A stretch of 64,000 nucleotides of DNA. Source: Ehretia macrophylla (lineage: Eukaryota; Streptophyta; Magnoliopsida; Boraginales; Ehretiaceae). The notes beneath the pieces were generated by a model. That model was given only the letters and a program-made list of their open reading frames with translations, was not told the DNA's origin and searched no databases. The position numbers were made by a program, and so were the translations under genes. The DNA lies in assembly GCA_037974665.1 (NCBI GenBank), contig CM075765.1:15929501-15993500 (forward strand), read 5' to 3'. Position 1 is the first letter of the stretch; each line of letters opens with the position of its first letter. Shown piece after piece: positions 1-10,005 of the stretch.

Positions 1-920
1 TGGTGGGATGACCATCTTAGTGAAACCACCAGGAATGACATCATAGACATGAAAAAGGCCAATGACCAGGGCATTCCCATTGTTAATAAACAGGGCTAGA
101 CAGAGTCTAGTACTCTTTCAGACTTAGTTTATTGTATTGTCTACCATTTTGTTGGTGACCCAAGTGTTTACCAAGAAAGAACATCTAAGATTCTCCAGAA
201 TCTAAGATGTAGAAAATTATAAGACTTCCGATGGTACAAGGACGTCTTTCTCAGTAAACTATACCAACAATCAGATAATAATGCTAGTTATTAGAAAGAA
301 AGATTCATATATGGACTTCCAAAATTATTTGCCCAGTAGGTTAAAGAAGCTCTTACTCAGAGTGTCCCAGGCCTAGACTATGACAATATGACTTATGGTG
401 ATATCATAAGCCAGATCAACAAGACAGCCTTAAAGATCTGTATTGATCTTTGTTTCAAAGCCCAGTTAAAGAAACAAAATTTAACATCCAAAAATGAATT
501 AGGAAATTGGTGTGAACAATATGACATGGAATGAATCCAAGCACCACATGCCCAAAAAACACATAAATCCAAAATTTCCTCCAGGAAATATAAGAATCAT
601 TACAAGTCCTTAGGACAAAGATATAAGAGACAGTATAGTGACAAACCATATGGAAACCTAGATACAATAAGGATAGTAAAAAACAGCAGAAAACATATGG
701 TTGTTTCAAATGTGGCAAACTAGGTCACTTTGCAAAAGATCGCAAAATTAGAACCAGAATCCAACAATTAGAAATAGACGATGAAACCAAGAACCAGATT
801 CTACAAATCATCAATTAGTATGAATCATCTTCCAGTTCTTTACCAGAATTTTCTGATGAAGATAACATCAATTAGATTGGAATAGACTACTCCCAGTAAA
901 GGACCATGTTTCTGTAGTAA
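1..920 (+). pseudogene. Capsid-side part of caulimovirid polyprotein with degenerate zinc knuckle
   Basis: From base 1 one frame reads WWDDHLSETTRNDII, resembling the capsid region of caulimovirids, with in-frame stops at 97, 220, 292, 337 and 532. A frame change between about 650 and 700 precedes the zinc knuckle CFKCGKLGHFAKDR at 702-743. The knuckle keeps the first two Cys and the His of CX2CX4HX4C, but the last position is Arg (CGC). A basic stretch lies before it and an acidic Ser-rich stretch after it (about 820-870), as in the C-terminal part of caulimovirid coat proteins. Further stops at 816, 873, 897, 915 and 918 close this frame. The N-terminal part, including any movement protein, lies outside the window. 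Confidence 0.75.
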
Positions 921-954
921 GAAACTCAATACTATCACAGATTCTTACAGTCTC

Positions 955-1839
955 ATGCTCGACATGATTTGTAAGATCACAGATCCAAAAGAAAGGCAAG
1001 TCTATCTTCTTAAGCTAAATGAGCTTATCGACCAGAAAGAAGATAAACATGTTGCTACCATTCCCAGAGAAACTGGAACCACCAGTTATTCTGAAGTTCT
1101 TTCCTTTTTCCAAAAAAGAAAACATCAACCAGTTGGAATCTCTGATCTCCAGAGATAGATAAACCAGTTAAAACAAGAGATTCAAGATCTTAGGAAAGAC
1201 CATAACCAGTTACAACAAGATGTTCTACTCCTGCAAATAGATAGTCAAATTGACTTACAAGAACATCATCAGAATAATGATCAATTAGATAAACAGACTC
1301 AGATTGCTTTAGGCAAAATAAAAGACAACCAACTAGGTTGTAGTTCGCCAAAAGAACAAGAAGATTATCTCAATCTTCTTACCAGAATTTCATATCAGAA
1401 ATGGTATGTCAAATTGACCATAGTCATTGACGGCTATAAGTTTGATACCATAACACTTCTTGATTCAGGTGCTGACATGAATTGCATACAAGAAGGGATA
1501 ATCCCTACCAGATTTTTTGAAAAAACCCAAGAGAAGCTTTCTACAGTTGACTCTACAAGATTACATATTAGATACAAGTTATCCCAAGCACATGTGTGCA
1601 ACAAAGGAATTTGTTTTCCTACCAGCTTTGTTTTAATCAAACAATTAAATTCCCAAGTCATTTTAAGAAATCCATTTTTACAATCTATTTTCCCTTTTAG
1701 TGTTACAGAAAAAGGAATCGAGACACAAGTTTTACGGAAACCAGTTTTATTTGAGTTTTTCTATTCACCTAAGGAGCGAGATATTAACTCAATTCAAAAG
1801 AAAGAAAATCAAATTGCTTTTCTAAAACAAGATATCTAG
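955..1839 (+). pseudogene. Caulimovirid aspartic protease region
   Basis: One frame runs from 955 to 1839 with a single internal stop at 1156-1158. The first part is Gln/Lys-rich and likely coiled (about 1160-1320). The part from 1414 carries LLDSGADMNCIQEG, a retropepsin active site of the DSG type (the Asp of DSGA is the catalytic residue), followed by a beta-rich fold of about 110 residues. Such a protease would process the polyprotein and sits just before reverse transcriptase, as expected. A stop at 1837-1839 separates it from the next domain although the frame continues readable afterwards. The DSG motif is intact, but the reading frame around it is not. Confidence 0.8.
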
Positions 1840-1899
1840 ACTATTCGCATAGACAAACAAATTTCAAAACAACGTAAAACAATTCAAGATTTTCAATCC

Positions 1900-2860
1900 A
1901 GACTTGAAAAAAAGGTATGTTCTGATCTTCCTACAGCCTTTTGGAATAGGAAAAAACATATTGTTTCTTTACCATATGAAAAAGACTTTCAAGAAAAGCT
2001 TATTCCTACAAAAGCTCGTCCCATTCAAATGAGTCAGGAATATTTAGATTTATGCAAAACAGAAATCCAGAGTTTATTAAATAAGAAACACATTCGACCC
2101 AGTAAAAGCCCATGGTCGTGTGCAGCGTTCTATGTCAATAAAATGCAGAAAAGGAACGACGAGTTCCTAGATTAGTTATCAATTATAAACCTTTAAACAA
2201 GGTTTTACAGTGGATTAGATATCCAATTCCCAACAAAAATGATCTCCTTAAGAGATTATATCAGGCCCATGTCTTCTCGAAATTTGACAGGAATTCGGGA
2301 TTTTGGCAAATCCAAGTTTTAGAACAAGATAAGTACAAGACTGCATTCACAGTTCCATTTGGCCAATATGAGTGGAATGTCATGCCTTTTGGCTTAAAGA
2401 ATGAACCTTCAGAATTTCAGAACATTATGAACTAGATTTTCAATCCTTACACTACTTTTATAATTGTTTACATTGATGATGTTTTAGTCTTTAGTAATGA
2501 CATTCATCAACATTGGAAACATTTGCATTTGTTTTTCGAAGTCATCAAAGAAAATGGTCTTGTGATTTCTGCACCCAAGATTAAACTTTTCCAAACAAAG
2601 ATAAGATTCCTTGGACATATGATTTTCTTCGGGAAAATCACCCTTATCCAAAGAACCTTAGATTTTGCAGAAAAATTTCTAGATGTTTTAACAGAAAAAA
2701 CATAGTTACTAAGGTTTTTAGGATATCTTAACTATGTTACAGATTTCTACCCAGGCATTCGCCATATTTGCAAACCATTGTTTGAACGTCTCAAGAAGAA
2801 CCTTCCAGCATGGTCTAAGGTTCACACTAGAGTTGTTCAAGAAATTAAAAAATAAGTTAA
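1900..2860 (+). pseudogene. Caulimovirid reverse transcriptase region, frameshifted
   Basis: Reverse transcriptase blocks appear in order: the finger region with KARPIQMSQEY near 2012, SPWSCAAFYV near 2110, LVINYKPLN near 2175, FSKFDRNSGFWQI near 2275, VMPFGLKNEPSEFQ near 2380 and the catalytic YIDDVLVFS at 2469-2495. The frame changes at about 2135-2150 (frame 1 to frame 3). In-frame stops follow at 2433, 2703 and 2853. The YIDD box is intact. In MPFGLKNEPSEFQ the usual A-P after GLKN is E-P, a likely decay substitution. In caulimovirids this domain copies pregenomic RNA into DNA. Confidence 0.85.
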
Positions 2861-2873
2861 GATTTTACCAGTT

Positions 2874-3287
2874 TTGACATTATGTCAACCAGATGCCCCT
2901 AAGATAGTTCATACAGACGCCTTTGAATTGGGATTTGAAGGTATTTTAAAACAAGTTTTACAAGGAAAAGAACATATCGTTAGATTTCACTCAGGAACTT
3001 GGAATAAGGCTCAACAAAATTATTCCACTTTTAATAAAGATATCTTATCAATAGGTCTTTGCATTTCAAAATTCCAGGATGATCTACTCAACCAAAAATT
3101 TACAGTTAGAGTTGATTGTCAGTCAGCCAAAGATGTACTCACAAAGGATATTAAGAACATTGCTTCTAAACAAATCTTTGCGAGATGGCATGCCATATTA
3201 TCAATTTTTGATTTTAATATTGAATACATGAAGGGTATTGACAATTCAATCCCTGATTTTCTTACCAGAGAATTTCTAACAGGTTAG
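2874..3287 (+). pseudogene. Caulimovirid RNase H region
   Basis: This 137-residue open stretch lies in the same frame as the reverse transcriptase and continues it after the stop at 2853. It has the RNase H signature: HTDA near its start, a YSTFNKD segment where the catalytic Glu normally lies (here Asp follows Lys), VDCQSAKDVL with the third acidic residue, and the terminal DNSIPDFLTREFL. It would degrade the RNA strand during reverse transcription. The stop at 3285-3287 falls shortly after PDFLTREFL, where related polyproteins also end, so this may be the native end of the polyprotein frame. Confidence 0.85.
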
Positions 3288-3512
3288 GTGCCTATTACAT
3301 AGGATTCCTTCAGGAATACCATTTTTTTTTTACAGGACTTTACCGGTGGCGGAATTCAAAGTTTTCATTTCAGTTCCACCGATTAATTAGATTGCATTCC
3401 AATTTGGAATCTAGAAGCAATTTTGATTTTGTTTTCAGATTCGCAGAACTCTTTTTAAAAAGATTCATCCCAGTAGCAGAGGACACACACACACACACCT
3501 CTGGTCATCATC

Positions 3513-4860
3513 ATGTCTTCCCATTACAAGAAAGGAAATGGCAAAGTATCTGCAAAGAGCTTCGACATAAGTTCTTATGCCTAGAAAGCAGTCATACCGA
3601 CATTACCAATCAAGACAGAATCTTCATCATCAACAACGAAGATCTAAGACAAACAGATAACCTATACACCAGAAACACAACAATCACCCCTAAGTAGAAA
3701 CCTTACAGTTTTAGGGTCATTGACCCCACAGAAATCACTAACCAGTGTTCATGCAATTTTTGCAGGGAATTCGTCTTCACAAACTCCAGTAAGTAACAAA
3801 TTTCAACCCCTTGTTACACAATATAAACTCCCAGACAAACAAAATACCCAGAAATCACCATACATTTACAAGAATGTCTTCGACCAGATTCTTGTAACTG
3901 AACCAGAACACTTTAAACAGAACCCACAAATGTCTGTAATTGAGTTTGCCCAGACATTCCTTCACCCTCAAAGTAACTACATACCAGACAACACCTTTAA
4001 AACCCAGAGTTACTATGAACCCATTCTCATAGCAACAAAATCAGTAGAATTTGTTCTAGACAATAGCGATAAGAAACCAGGGGAATACAACTATATCAAG
4101 GCCAAACTTGAAAAATTTATCTCCCTTGAGCAATGGGGTCAACCCCTACACAGAGTCAAACAATTACCAGTTGACGGACCATTGAAAGACTACACATATT
4201 ATGATTACATTTTGGCATGGTACATATGTTTTTTTCGCCAGAATGATAAACATAATTTATCATGGTTTTTCATGTTTAAACCATCTTTCCCAGTCCAAGT
4301 CCCAAATTAGTTTATCCAATGGTGAGCATCCTATGGACCCATTCTAGAAATTCTCCCAGAACCTATTTTTCAGGGTTTTTAGTTTTTTTCAGAGAAATGA
4401 CAAGCCCCAGATCATCTTGCTTACCTTCCTCCATTTTTCATTTTTTACTGATATTTTTTTGTAACTTGGATTTTTATGTCTGAGTTCGTTTTTCAACATA
4501 CTTCTTTTGGAAGCCAACAAGTTGTTCCAACATTTGGAAGAACTCATAAAGTTAAGTGGTGGGACAAAATAAACAACAGTTCTTGTTCAACCCCCAAAGT
4601 CTAGTCATGACTCAATACCAACCAGCAACAACAGAAAGCCATTCCAACGGCTCAACAAGAATTTTTCTCCCTAAAAAACCAGCTCTAAACCAGACTTGCA
4701 GCAGCCACCAGTTATGATAAAATTGTTGCTATTACAACACAACTTCATGAGTTGGCTTCAGACAAGGCCTCAGAACATAGCCAACCAGATGATGTCAGTG
4801 AACCAGAAAACGAGGACAATTGCTACCGCATTCAAACTCAACCATAGAAGAATGCAAACC
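3513..4860 (+). pseudogene. Second caulimovirid reading frame, function unknown
   Basis: An ATG at 3513 opens a frame beginning MSSHYKKGNGK that is in phase with the 196-residue open stretch 3720-4310. Stops at 3582 and 3645 interrupt it, and more follow from 4308 on, but readable sequence continues: Trp- and Phe-rich segments to about 4480, FGRTHKVKWWDK near 4535, and a Gln-rich then acidic tail to about 4840. I infer one original protein of roughly 440 residues. A frame after the polyprotein is known from florendovirus-type caulimovirids, where its function is not established. A separate open stretch 3392-3697 in another frame is probably incidental, since the MSSHYKK frame joins better to the downstream part. 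Confidence 0.55.
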
Positions 4861-5330
4861 GGTTTCTCCATGCGTTCCTCCAAAAAATGTGTGCAAATGG
4901 GTTTCCACAGGTTCCCTCCAAAAAACGTGTGTGAGAGGTGCAACTTCCCTTTTGAAGTTGACAGTGGTTACTGAAGAATTCCATGAAACTTCAGCTAGTC
5001 CAGTTCAAACGGCAACTGGTAAAGACATATCAAGTCTGTTGATGGGTGTGGCTTTCCCAAAAAGCCAAAGAAATATTATAAAATTATTTTTTTATCTGTT
5101 GGCCGATACATCGGTGTTCTAGGTCCAGTGTAGTAGAATGCAGTAAGACGTATAGATGGCGTAAAACGTCGTGTAAGTCAACTCCACTTGGGATAGCTCA
5201 CGTAGTCGACATGTTAAGTAGGATATAGAGAAAAATAGATAGTATTATAGTTTTCTTTGTATTTAGGGAATTTTATACCAGTCAATGTATTTGTATGTAT
5301 TTAGTTGTATTGCTAACACATGTATTGAAC
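4860..5330 (+). other. Caulimovirid intergenic sequence, no convincing gene
   Basis: Two short overlapping open stretches (4696-4974 and 4820-5122) are present, but neither has a recognisable domain and both disagree with the phase of the decayed second frame. The stretch contains two copies of a CCTCCAAAAAA motif (4877, 4915) and GTAAGACGT / GTAAAACGTC pairs around 5140-5170. I read it as the end of the second frame plus upstream viral intergenic region. Confidence 0.4.
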
Positions 5331-5570
5331 CAAATGAAGATGATGGCATCTTCAATAACAAGACCAGTCAATCACCATGATCAAGACAAAAGACCTTTCG
5401 GTCACATGATCGACAAAATGATCACAAGAAGACAAATGATCTTTCGGCCACAGTAAAAGCAAGACATGATCATCACAAGATGACAAGAACAGTACCTGAC
5501 AAGTCACTAGATACGAATCCTATTTAAGGCAGAGTCTGCCTCAGAACATAGGAGGAGGATTTTCTTCTTT
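5330..5570 (+). promoter_or_regulatory. Pararetroviral promoter-like region with repeats and TATA box
   Basis: TATTTAA stands at 5521-5527, followed by GGCAGAGTCTGCCTC, a short palindrome near the presumed start of the pregenomic RNA. Upstream, two imperfect direct repeats built on ACAAA(A/T)GA(C/T)CTTTCGG lie at about 5386-5402 and 5430-5446, with several GATCA(T/C)CACAAG-type segments between 5410 and 5490. Repeated enhancer-like blocks just upstream of a TATA box are the usual design of caulimovirid full-length-transcript promoters. Function is inferred from position and layout. Confidence 0.55.
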
Positions 5571-5824
5571 TTCCATTCTTACCATTTAGAATTATAACCA
5601 GACTGTTTAGTCACCATTTTAGAATCACCATTGTAACCATATATCCAGAACTTCAATACAAGTAAGAGATTTTTCTCTGATTCCTTTCAGTTTACTTATT
5701 GTATTTATATATTTGTTTTCTTTTCCAGTCATTTAATTATTGTTTTTTCCATACATCTTCCATCATAGCTATGTATATATATATATATTTCCACAACTCA
5801 GGGGGTGCATGTGCACACCCTGAG

Positions 5825-6320
5825 CTAAGGCTAGGTCTGCCAATGGTTGGCATACCAACTTTATAGTTATGTTGTATTTCTCATTCTTCTTTTGGACAAC
5901 TAAGCATAGACATATGAAATGATAAATGGTTAATAATAATGGGATAATATATAGCAATGACACCCAAAAATATTAGTTTTTTTAACTAATTTACCTTAAA
6001 TATTACACCATTAAGCTAACTTTTTGGGGTTACAAATGTTGGTTTTGCTAAGCATAAATGTAGGTAAACTAGTGATAGAAAATAGGTGATATGATATCAA
6101 GTAATGTTCTTGAAAATTAGATTTTTTAATAAGTCAAACATGAAACGTGAACAAATTTCTTCCAAACATATTAAACACTCACTACTAAACTAACCTCTTA
6201 GAGTAACAAAAGTTGTTTTTGCTAATGGGGAACCCATAGAGAAACAAATCATACTTAAAATTGCTGCGCTAAAAAAAATCAGTCGGAGAATTGAACGGCT
6301 CCAAAAGCAGGCGATTTCAA
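5825..6320. other. AT-rich intergenic sequence, nothing recognised
   Basis: No coding potential, RNA gene or terminal repeats seen. The open stretch 5769-5963 on the minus strand has no homology I recognise. Confidence 0.5.
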
Positions 6321-6323
6321 AAC

Positions 6324-6744
6324 TGTTGAAAATAATAAAAAAAATACAATAAATTCATTTTTAATAGCTTAAATTTTTAGTTGAAGTCGTCACTAACATG
6401 TTATTAGAGATTAGACATCAAAAGATTTTAGGTTCAAAATTCATCATCACACATTTAAAAATATTAAAATTATCTACGTGCAAGACTGGCATCAGGGGCG
6501 GATCCAGAAATTATTATCAGTGAGGGTTAAAATACATAATTTTTTAACTATATAAGTCTTTGATATCTTTTTTATTTTTTGATAAATACATAAAAAAATT
6601 TAACGTTTTTCTAGGCCAGTAGGATCTACACGCTTCACTGTCCCCCACATACATTCAACTCTGACTGGTGTGTTGTATATAATAAATAATATAATAAATT
6701 TTTCTTTAACAGTTTATATTTTTAGATGAAATGGTCACTTAATA
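6324..6744 (+). mobile_element. Decayed TRIM-like element, family 1 copy
   Basis: Two short direct terminal repeats of about 75 bp are recognisable: 6324-6398 (begins TGTTGAAAATAATAAA, ends CACTAACA) and 6671-6744 (begins TGTTGTATATAATAAA). They match the LTRs of the element at 22235-22542. The internal sequence ATTTAAAAATATTAAAATTA followed by CGTGCAAGACT (near 6454) is also shared with that copy. A foreign GGGGCGGATCCAGAAATTAT segment starts at 6494 inside it. There is no coding capacity, as usual for TRIMs. Confidence 0.5.
6494..6660 (+). mobile_element. Dispersed repeat starting AGGGGCGGATCCAGAA
   Basis: The head resembles the reverse complement of sequence ending near 40672, where AGAGGCGGAACTAAAATT is followed by a related GTGGGGTTAAAATA. 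Two copies in opposite orientation suggest a small dispersed repeat family; I cannot place its other end or its class. Confidence 0.3.
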
Positions 6745-8485
6745 AAAATACAATAAGAAAAATAAATAAAAGAAGAAAAGGGCATTTTTTATGTCTTTTT
6801 TTTTTTATTCAAATAAGGTTTAGGACCGTATAACACATATGTAATTAAAAAAAATTGATCTTTTAATTTTTCATAAATAAACGAATAACTTTACAATCAG
6901 ATCAAAACTTTGGTGGCCATTTTTGATGTCTTGATCACATGAAGTGATGATGTTTGCCGTTTTGGCGTAGAACACTGGTCTTCCCATGGATGTTTGTGCC
7001 CTTTCAAGTTTGTTGTTATAAAACGGCAATAATTTGACATCAAATTCAACTAACGTGCTTAAATTAAACGCTAATGCACCACCGACACCAAGGAACAAGA
7101 TGATCATAAACACTTTGACATAATGTAATGTAATCATGCTCGTTACCCATCAGTGGGCTTATTTACTCAACAATTAATTAAATACCTGGTTGGCCGGTTT
7201 AAGTGTGCCTCAACCCTAGTTAAAAAAGAAAGAAGAAGCACGATGTACAACCCTGCAAAGATTTTTTTTATTTTTTTCTTAATCGATATCAAGAATATCA
7301 AATGTCGGGATATATAACTCCATTCGAAGGAGGCATTTCAAGTTAAATAGGCATCAAAGCTTATTAGAACTAATCTAAATAAAATAGCTTATAAGTAATT
7401 CAAACTAGAAATGTGAACATACAATGCATTTTTCTGTAAAAATCCAACTTTAATGCAATGTATAAAACAACAGTGGGTATATTTATAAGGAAAATCCTTC
7501 AATCAAGCCTGATATCAGTCTCTCATAATTAGTAGACCTATATATGTACGTTCTGCCAATTATATGAGAGACTGATACATCAATTCAGATTGAGACAAGA
7601 ATTTTTCTATTCACAATGTTTTTTTTTTTTTTTTTTTTGTCGTGCACAATGCTTACATATACATGATCTGACACTTTGGCAGTTTCTTTAGTTTGCTTAG
7701 TTTGGTAGGCAAAACAAATAATACCAAGTCACAAACCCTTTTGTTTTGTCATGCACCACTAGTGCAATCTTATCTTATTCTTCAAGTTCTTGAAACCTCA
7801 TAATTTAATTTGATTAAAGGTGTCAAAAGACGAATTTATTATTAATCAATGTTCTTGCTTAAAGTCCAAAAAGGCAATTTAAGATGACACTTCTCATGTT
7901 TCTTTTCTTTATTGAATGTTTCCAGACTTTTCGAATCGCATTTTCCACTTCATTCTCAATTTTATTTTAATGACAAGGAAGTCAAAATCATGGATTTAAT
8001 CTACAACTTGCCCAAAGGATATCGCAATCCTTTTATCTCTCTCGAACAAGTCCATCAACAGGGATGGAATCCACTCCACTGTTTGGTTACCCTAGCGGGT
8101 AAAGCAACCTAAAATTCGTTAGGCAATTCGTCCAATGATTTATCTCTTTATATACATGATTTATTTTAAAGGTCAAGTTTTTTAACGATCATTCTATCAG
8201 AAGCGCGTGAATCTCTGTGTCATGTGATACTCACTCGCCATAATACACTACCCGATTATTTTAAATGATTAAATTATTTGAAGCATATTCATTTATTTTA
8301 AACTCAGAATTACTTTGTAGAATCCTTTTACATTTCTTAATATGAGGTGGATTAATTACCAGCATATCTCGATTTGTTAAGGTAAGCGAATCCATCTCCT
8401 ATAACTTTATGTTCATATAATTAATCTACTAATGTATGACCAAAAAGAGGGAAAGAAAAAAGCTACTAATAAGATCCTTTAACCA
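6745..8485. other. AT-rich intergenic sequence with two unconvincing short ORFs
   Basis: The stretch holds a minus-strand 88-codon ORF (6871-7137) with a hydrophobic N-terminus that looks like a signal anchor, and a plus-strand 66-codon ORF (7912-8112). Neither has a recognised domain, a splice partner or a clear promoter. A poly-T run of 20 lies at about 7619-7638, and a short hairpin at 7511-7578 is listed separately. Confidence 0.35.
7511..7578. repeat. Short inverted repeat (hairpin)
   Basis: The arm GATATCAGTCTCTCATAATT (7511-7530) pairs with AATTATATGAGAGACTGATAC (7558-7578) apart from a 2-nt bulge, leaving a loop of about 27 nt. The size is similar to a small MITE remnant or a miRNA-like foldback; the sequence alone does not decide. 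Confidence 0.5.
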
Positions 8486-8732
8486 AAAAATAAAGGATGA
8501 AGTGCATCAGACCCTCCTGTGATTTAGCAAAAGTGTACAATACTCCCTTATATTTCAAAAATTCCATGAACTAATCCCTGTGTTTTTTAAAAGTACACAA
8601 CACCCCCTGCTGTTAAAAAATCTGTCAGATTTAACGGATTTTGTAAAAAAAACTTAAATACCCTTAATCTTTTTTCATTTCTCTTTATTGTCCTTTTCTC
8701 TTTTGTTTAGACCAAAAAAATAAAAGAAAAAA

Positions 8733-8800
8733 AACACACACACACACACACATATATATATATGTGTGTGTGTGTATGTGTGTGTGTGTGTGTATATAAC
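8733..8800. repeat. (CA)n(TA)n(TG)n compound microsatellite, self-complementary
   Basis: A CA run (about 10 units) passes through a TA run into a TG run, interrupted once by TATG. The block is its own reverse complement over most of its length, so it could extrude as a hairpin. Confidence 0.9.
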
Positions 8801-8825
8801 ATTGCAAAAAGAATATGTATGTACA

Positions 8826-9125
8826 GAGGTCAGGGGTGGGGGATGGGGGATGAGGGGTGGGGGAGGTAGGGGTGACAGGGCTAGGGGGTTGGTGTGGGGA
8901 TACGTGGGGGTGATGGGCTAGGGGGAAAGAGGATGTTGATGGGGCTAGGTGTAGGGGGTGGGTGATGGGTGATGGGTTGCGTAGGCGTAGGGGTAGGGGT
9001 GGGGGTGGGGATGGGTGACGGGCTGGGTAGGGGTAAGGATGGGGGGTGACAAGCTGGGTGGGGTCGGGGAGGTGGGGGTAGGGGGATGACGGGCTGGGGG
9101 GTGGGGTGGGATGGGTGGTGTTGGG
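8826..9125 (+). repeat. G-rich minisatellite (GGGGGTGGGGATGGG-like units)
   Basis: About 300 bp of irregular units made of G-runs separated by T, A, GAT or TGAC, for example GGGTGATGGGCTAGGGGG. Many runs of three or more G on the plus strand fit the pattern of G-quadruplex-forming sequence. Confidence 0.85.
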
Positions 9126-9557
9126 GAAGATGACTATTTTTTATTTTATTTTATTAATTTTTTAAAAGGATAATTTGGTCAATTCATATAATTATTTAAT
9201 AGATAAATTTATTAAAAATTAATAAAAATCTCACTTAACGCATGTAAAGTAAACTCTCCATTAAATTTAACGAATTTTTTAACGATAGAGGAGTGTTGTG
9301 CACTTTTAAAAAACTATCGGGACTAGTTCAGAGGGTTTTTAAACTATAAGAATGTATTGTGCATTTTTACTAAATTATAAAGAAGTATGGTACACTTCAC
9401 CCAAAAATAAATAGAAAAACTAAACTAATAGGATTCATAATATCTTTCCAACCAGAAGACATCCTTATAAAACAAACCAACCTTTTCCAACATGCAAAAT
9501 GCTCTTCAAACTGTATGAGATTCTATGAGTTTGAGGGTAAGGTTCCCAATCAACTAA

Positions 9558-10002
9558 GGCTCCGTTTGTTTGCCGTAAAATAACTTGCTTGTGTAAAATG
9601 TTTTCCGTGGAAAGTGTTTTCCTGAAAAATAAAATATTTTACATGGCTCCGTTTGTTTGCCGTAAAATAACTTATTGAGGGAAAATATTTTACTGGAAAA
9701 TAGAATACTGAAAAATATTTTCTGGTGTTTGGATGTACGGTAAGTTCGGTAAAATGTTTTCTTATCCCAAAGGACATGAAAATATTTTACATAATTTTGT
9801 ACTAGCCGCAATTGTTGACCGGAAAATATTTTACGGTTGACCAATTTTTCGGTGTTACCAAACACCGTAAAATTAAGAAAAAGCAGCCGCAATTTTTGAC
9901 TGGAAAACATTTTACGGTTGACCAATTTTCCAGTGTTACCAAACACCGTAAAATCCGAAAAATGTTTTCCGGTAAAATATTTTACAGCAAACAAACGGAG
10001 CC
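9558..10002. mobile_element. PIF/Harbinger-like MITE, copy 1
   Basis: The terminal inverted repeats start GGCTCCGTTTGTTTGC on both sides and the element is flanked by the 3-bp duplication TAA (9555-9557 and 10003-10005), the signature of PIF/Harbinger insertions. A second copy of the left terminus starts at 9645, so the first 87 bp look duplicated or come from a nested insertion. Long open frames here (for example 9554-10012 minus) are only translations of inverted repeats. Confidence 0.8.
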
Positions 10003-10005
10003 TAA

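Larger units (their letters stand above)
1..5770 (+). mobile_element. Endogenous caulimovirid (pararetrovirus) copy, decayed, left end outside window
   Basis: The order seen is zinc knuckle, aspartic protease, reverse transcriptase, RNase H, then a second reading frame and a noncoding region with a TATA box. No integrase follows RNase H and no LTR is seen, which is the layout of plant pararetroviruses (Caulimoviridae) rather than Ty3/gypsy elements. The RNase H ends in PDFLTREFL, typical of caulimovirids, and a second frame after the polyprotein recalls florendoviruses or related groups; the genus is inferred, not proven. The copy is dead: at least ten in-frame stops (TAG, TAA, TGA) and three or more frameshifts break the polyprotein, and the second frame has further stops. 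The right limit is approximate, set where promoter-leader sequence gives way to a TA-rich tract near 5770. Confidence 0.85.
8495..9402. mobile_element. Mutator-like MITE with ~150-bp TIRs and 9-bp target-site duplication
   Basis: Left end GGATGAAGTGCATCAGACCC and right end (reverse complement) GGGTGAAGTGTACCATAC begin long, imperfect terminal inverted repeats that pair for about 150 bp (8495-8645 with 9250-9402). The 9-bp sequence AAAAATAAA flanks both sides (8486-8494 and 9403-9411). Long TIRs and a 9-bp duplication are typical of Mutator-like elements. There is no coding capacity. The interior carries a CA/TA/TG microsatellite (8733-8800) and a G-rich minisatellite (8826-9125). Confidence 0.85.

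Noticed and set aside
4696..5122. Two overlapping ORFs at the end of the viral copy
   Set aside because: Neither matches the phase of the decayed second frame nor a known domain.
6871..7137. Minus-strand 88-codon ORF with a hydrophobic N-terminus
   Set aside because: No recognised domain, no splice partner or promoter signal, and the AT-rich setting makes a chance ORF likely.
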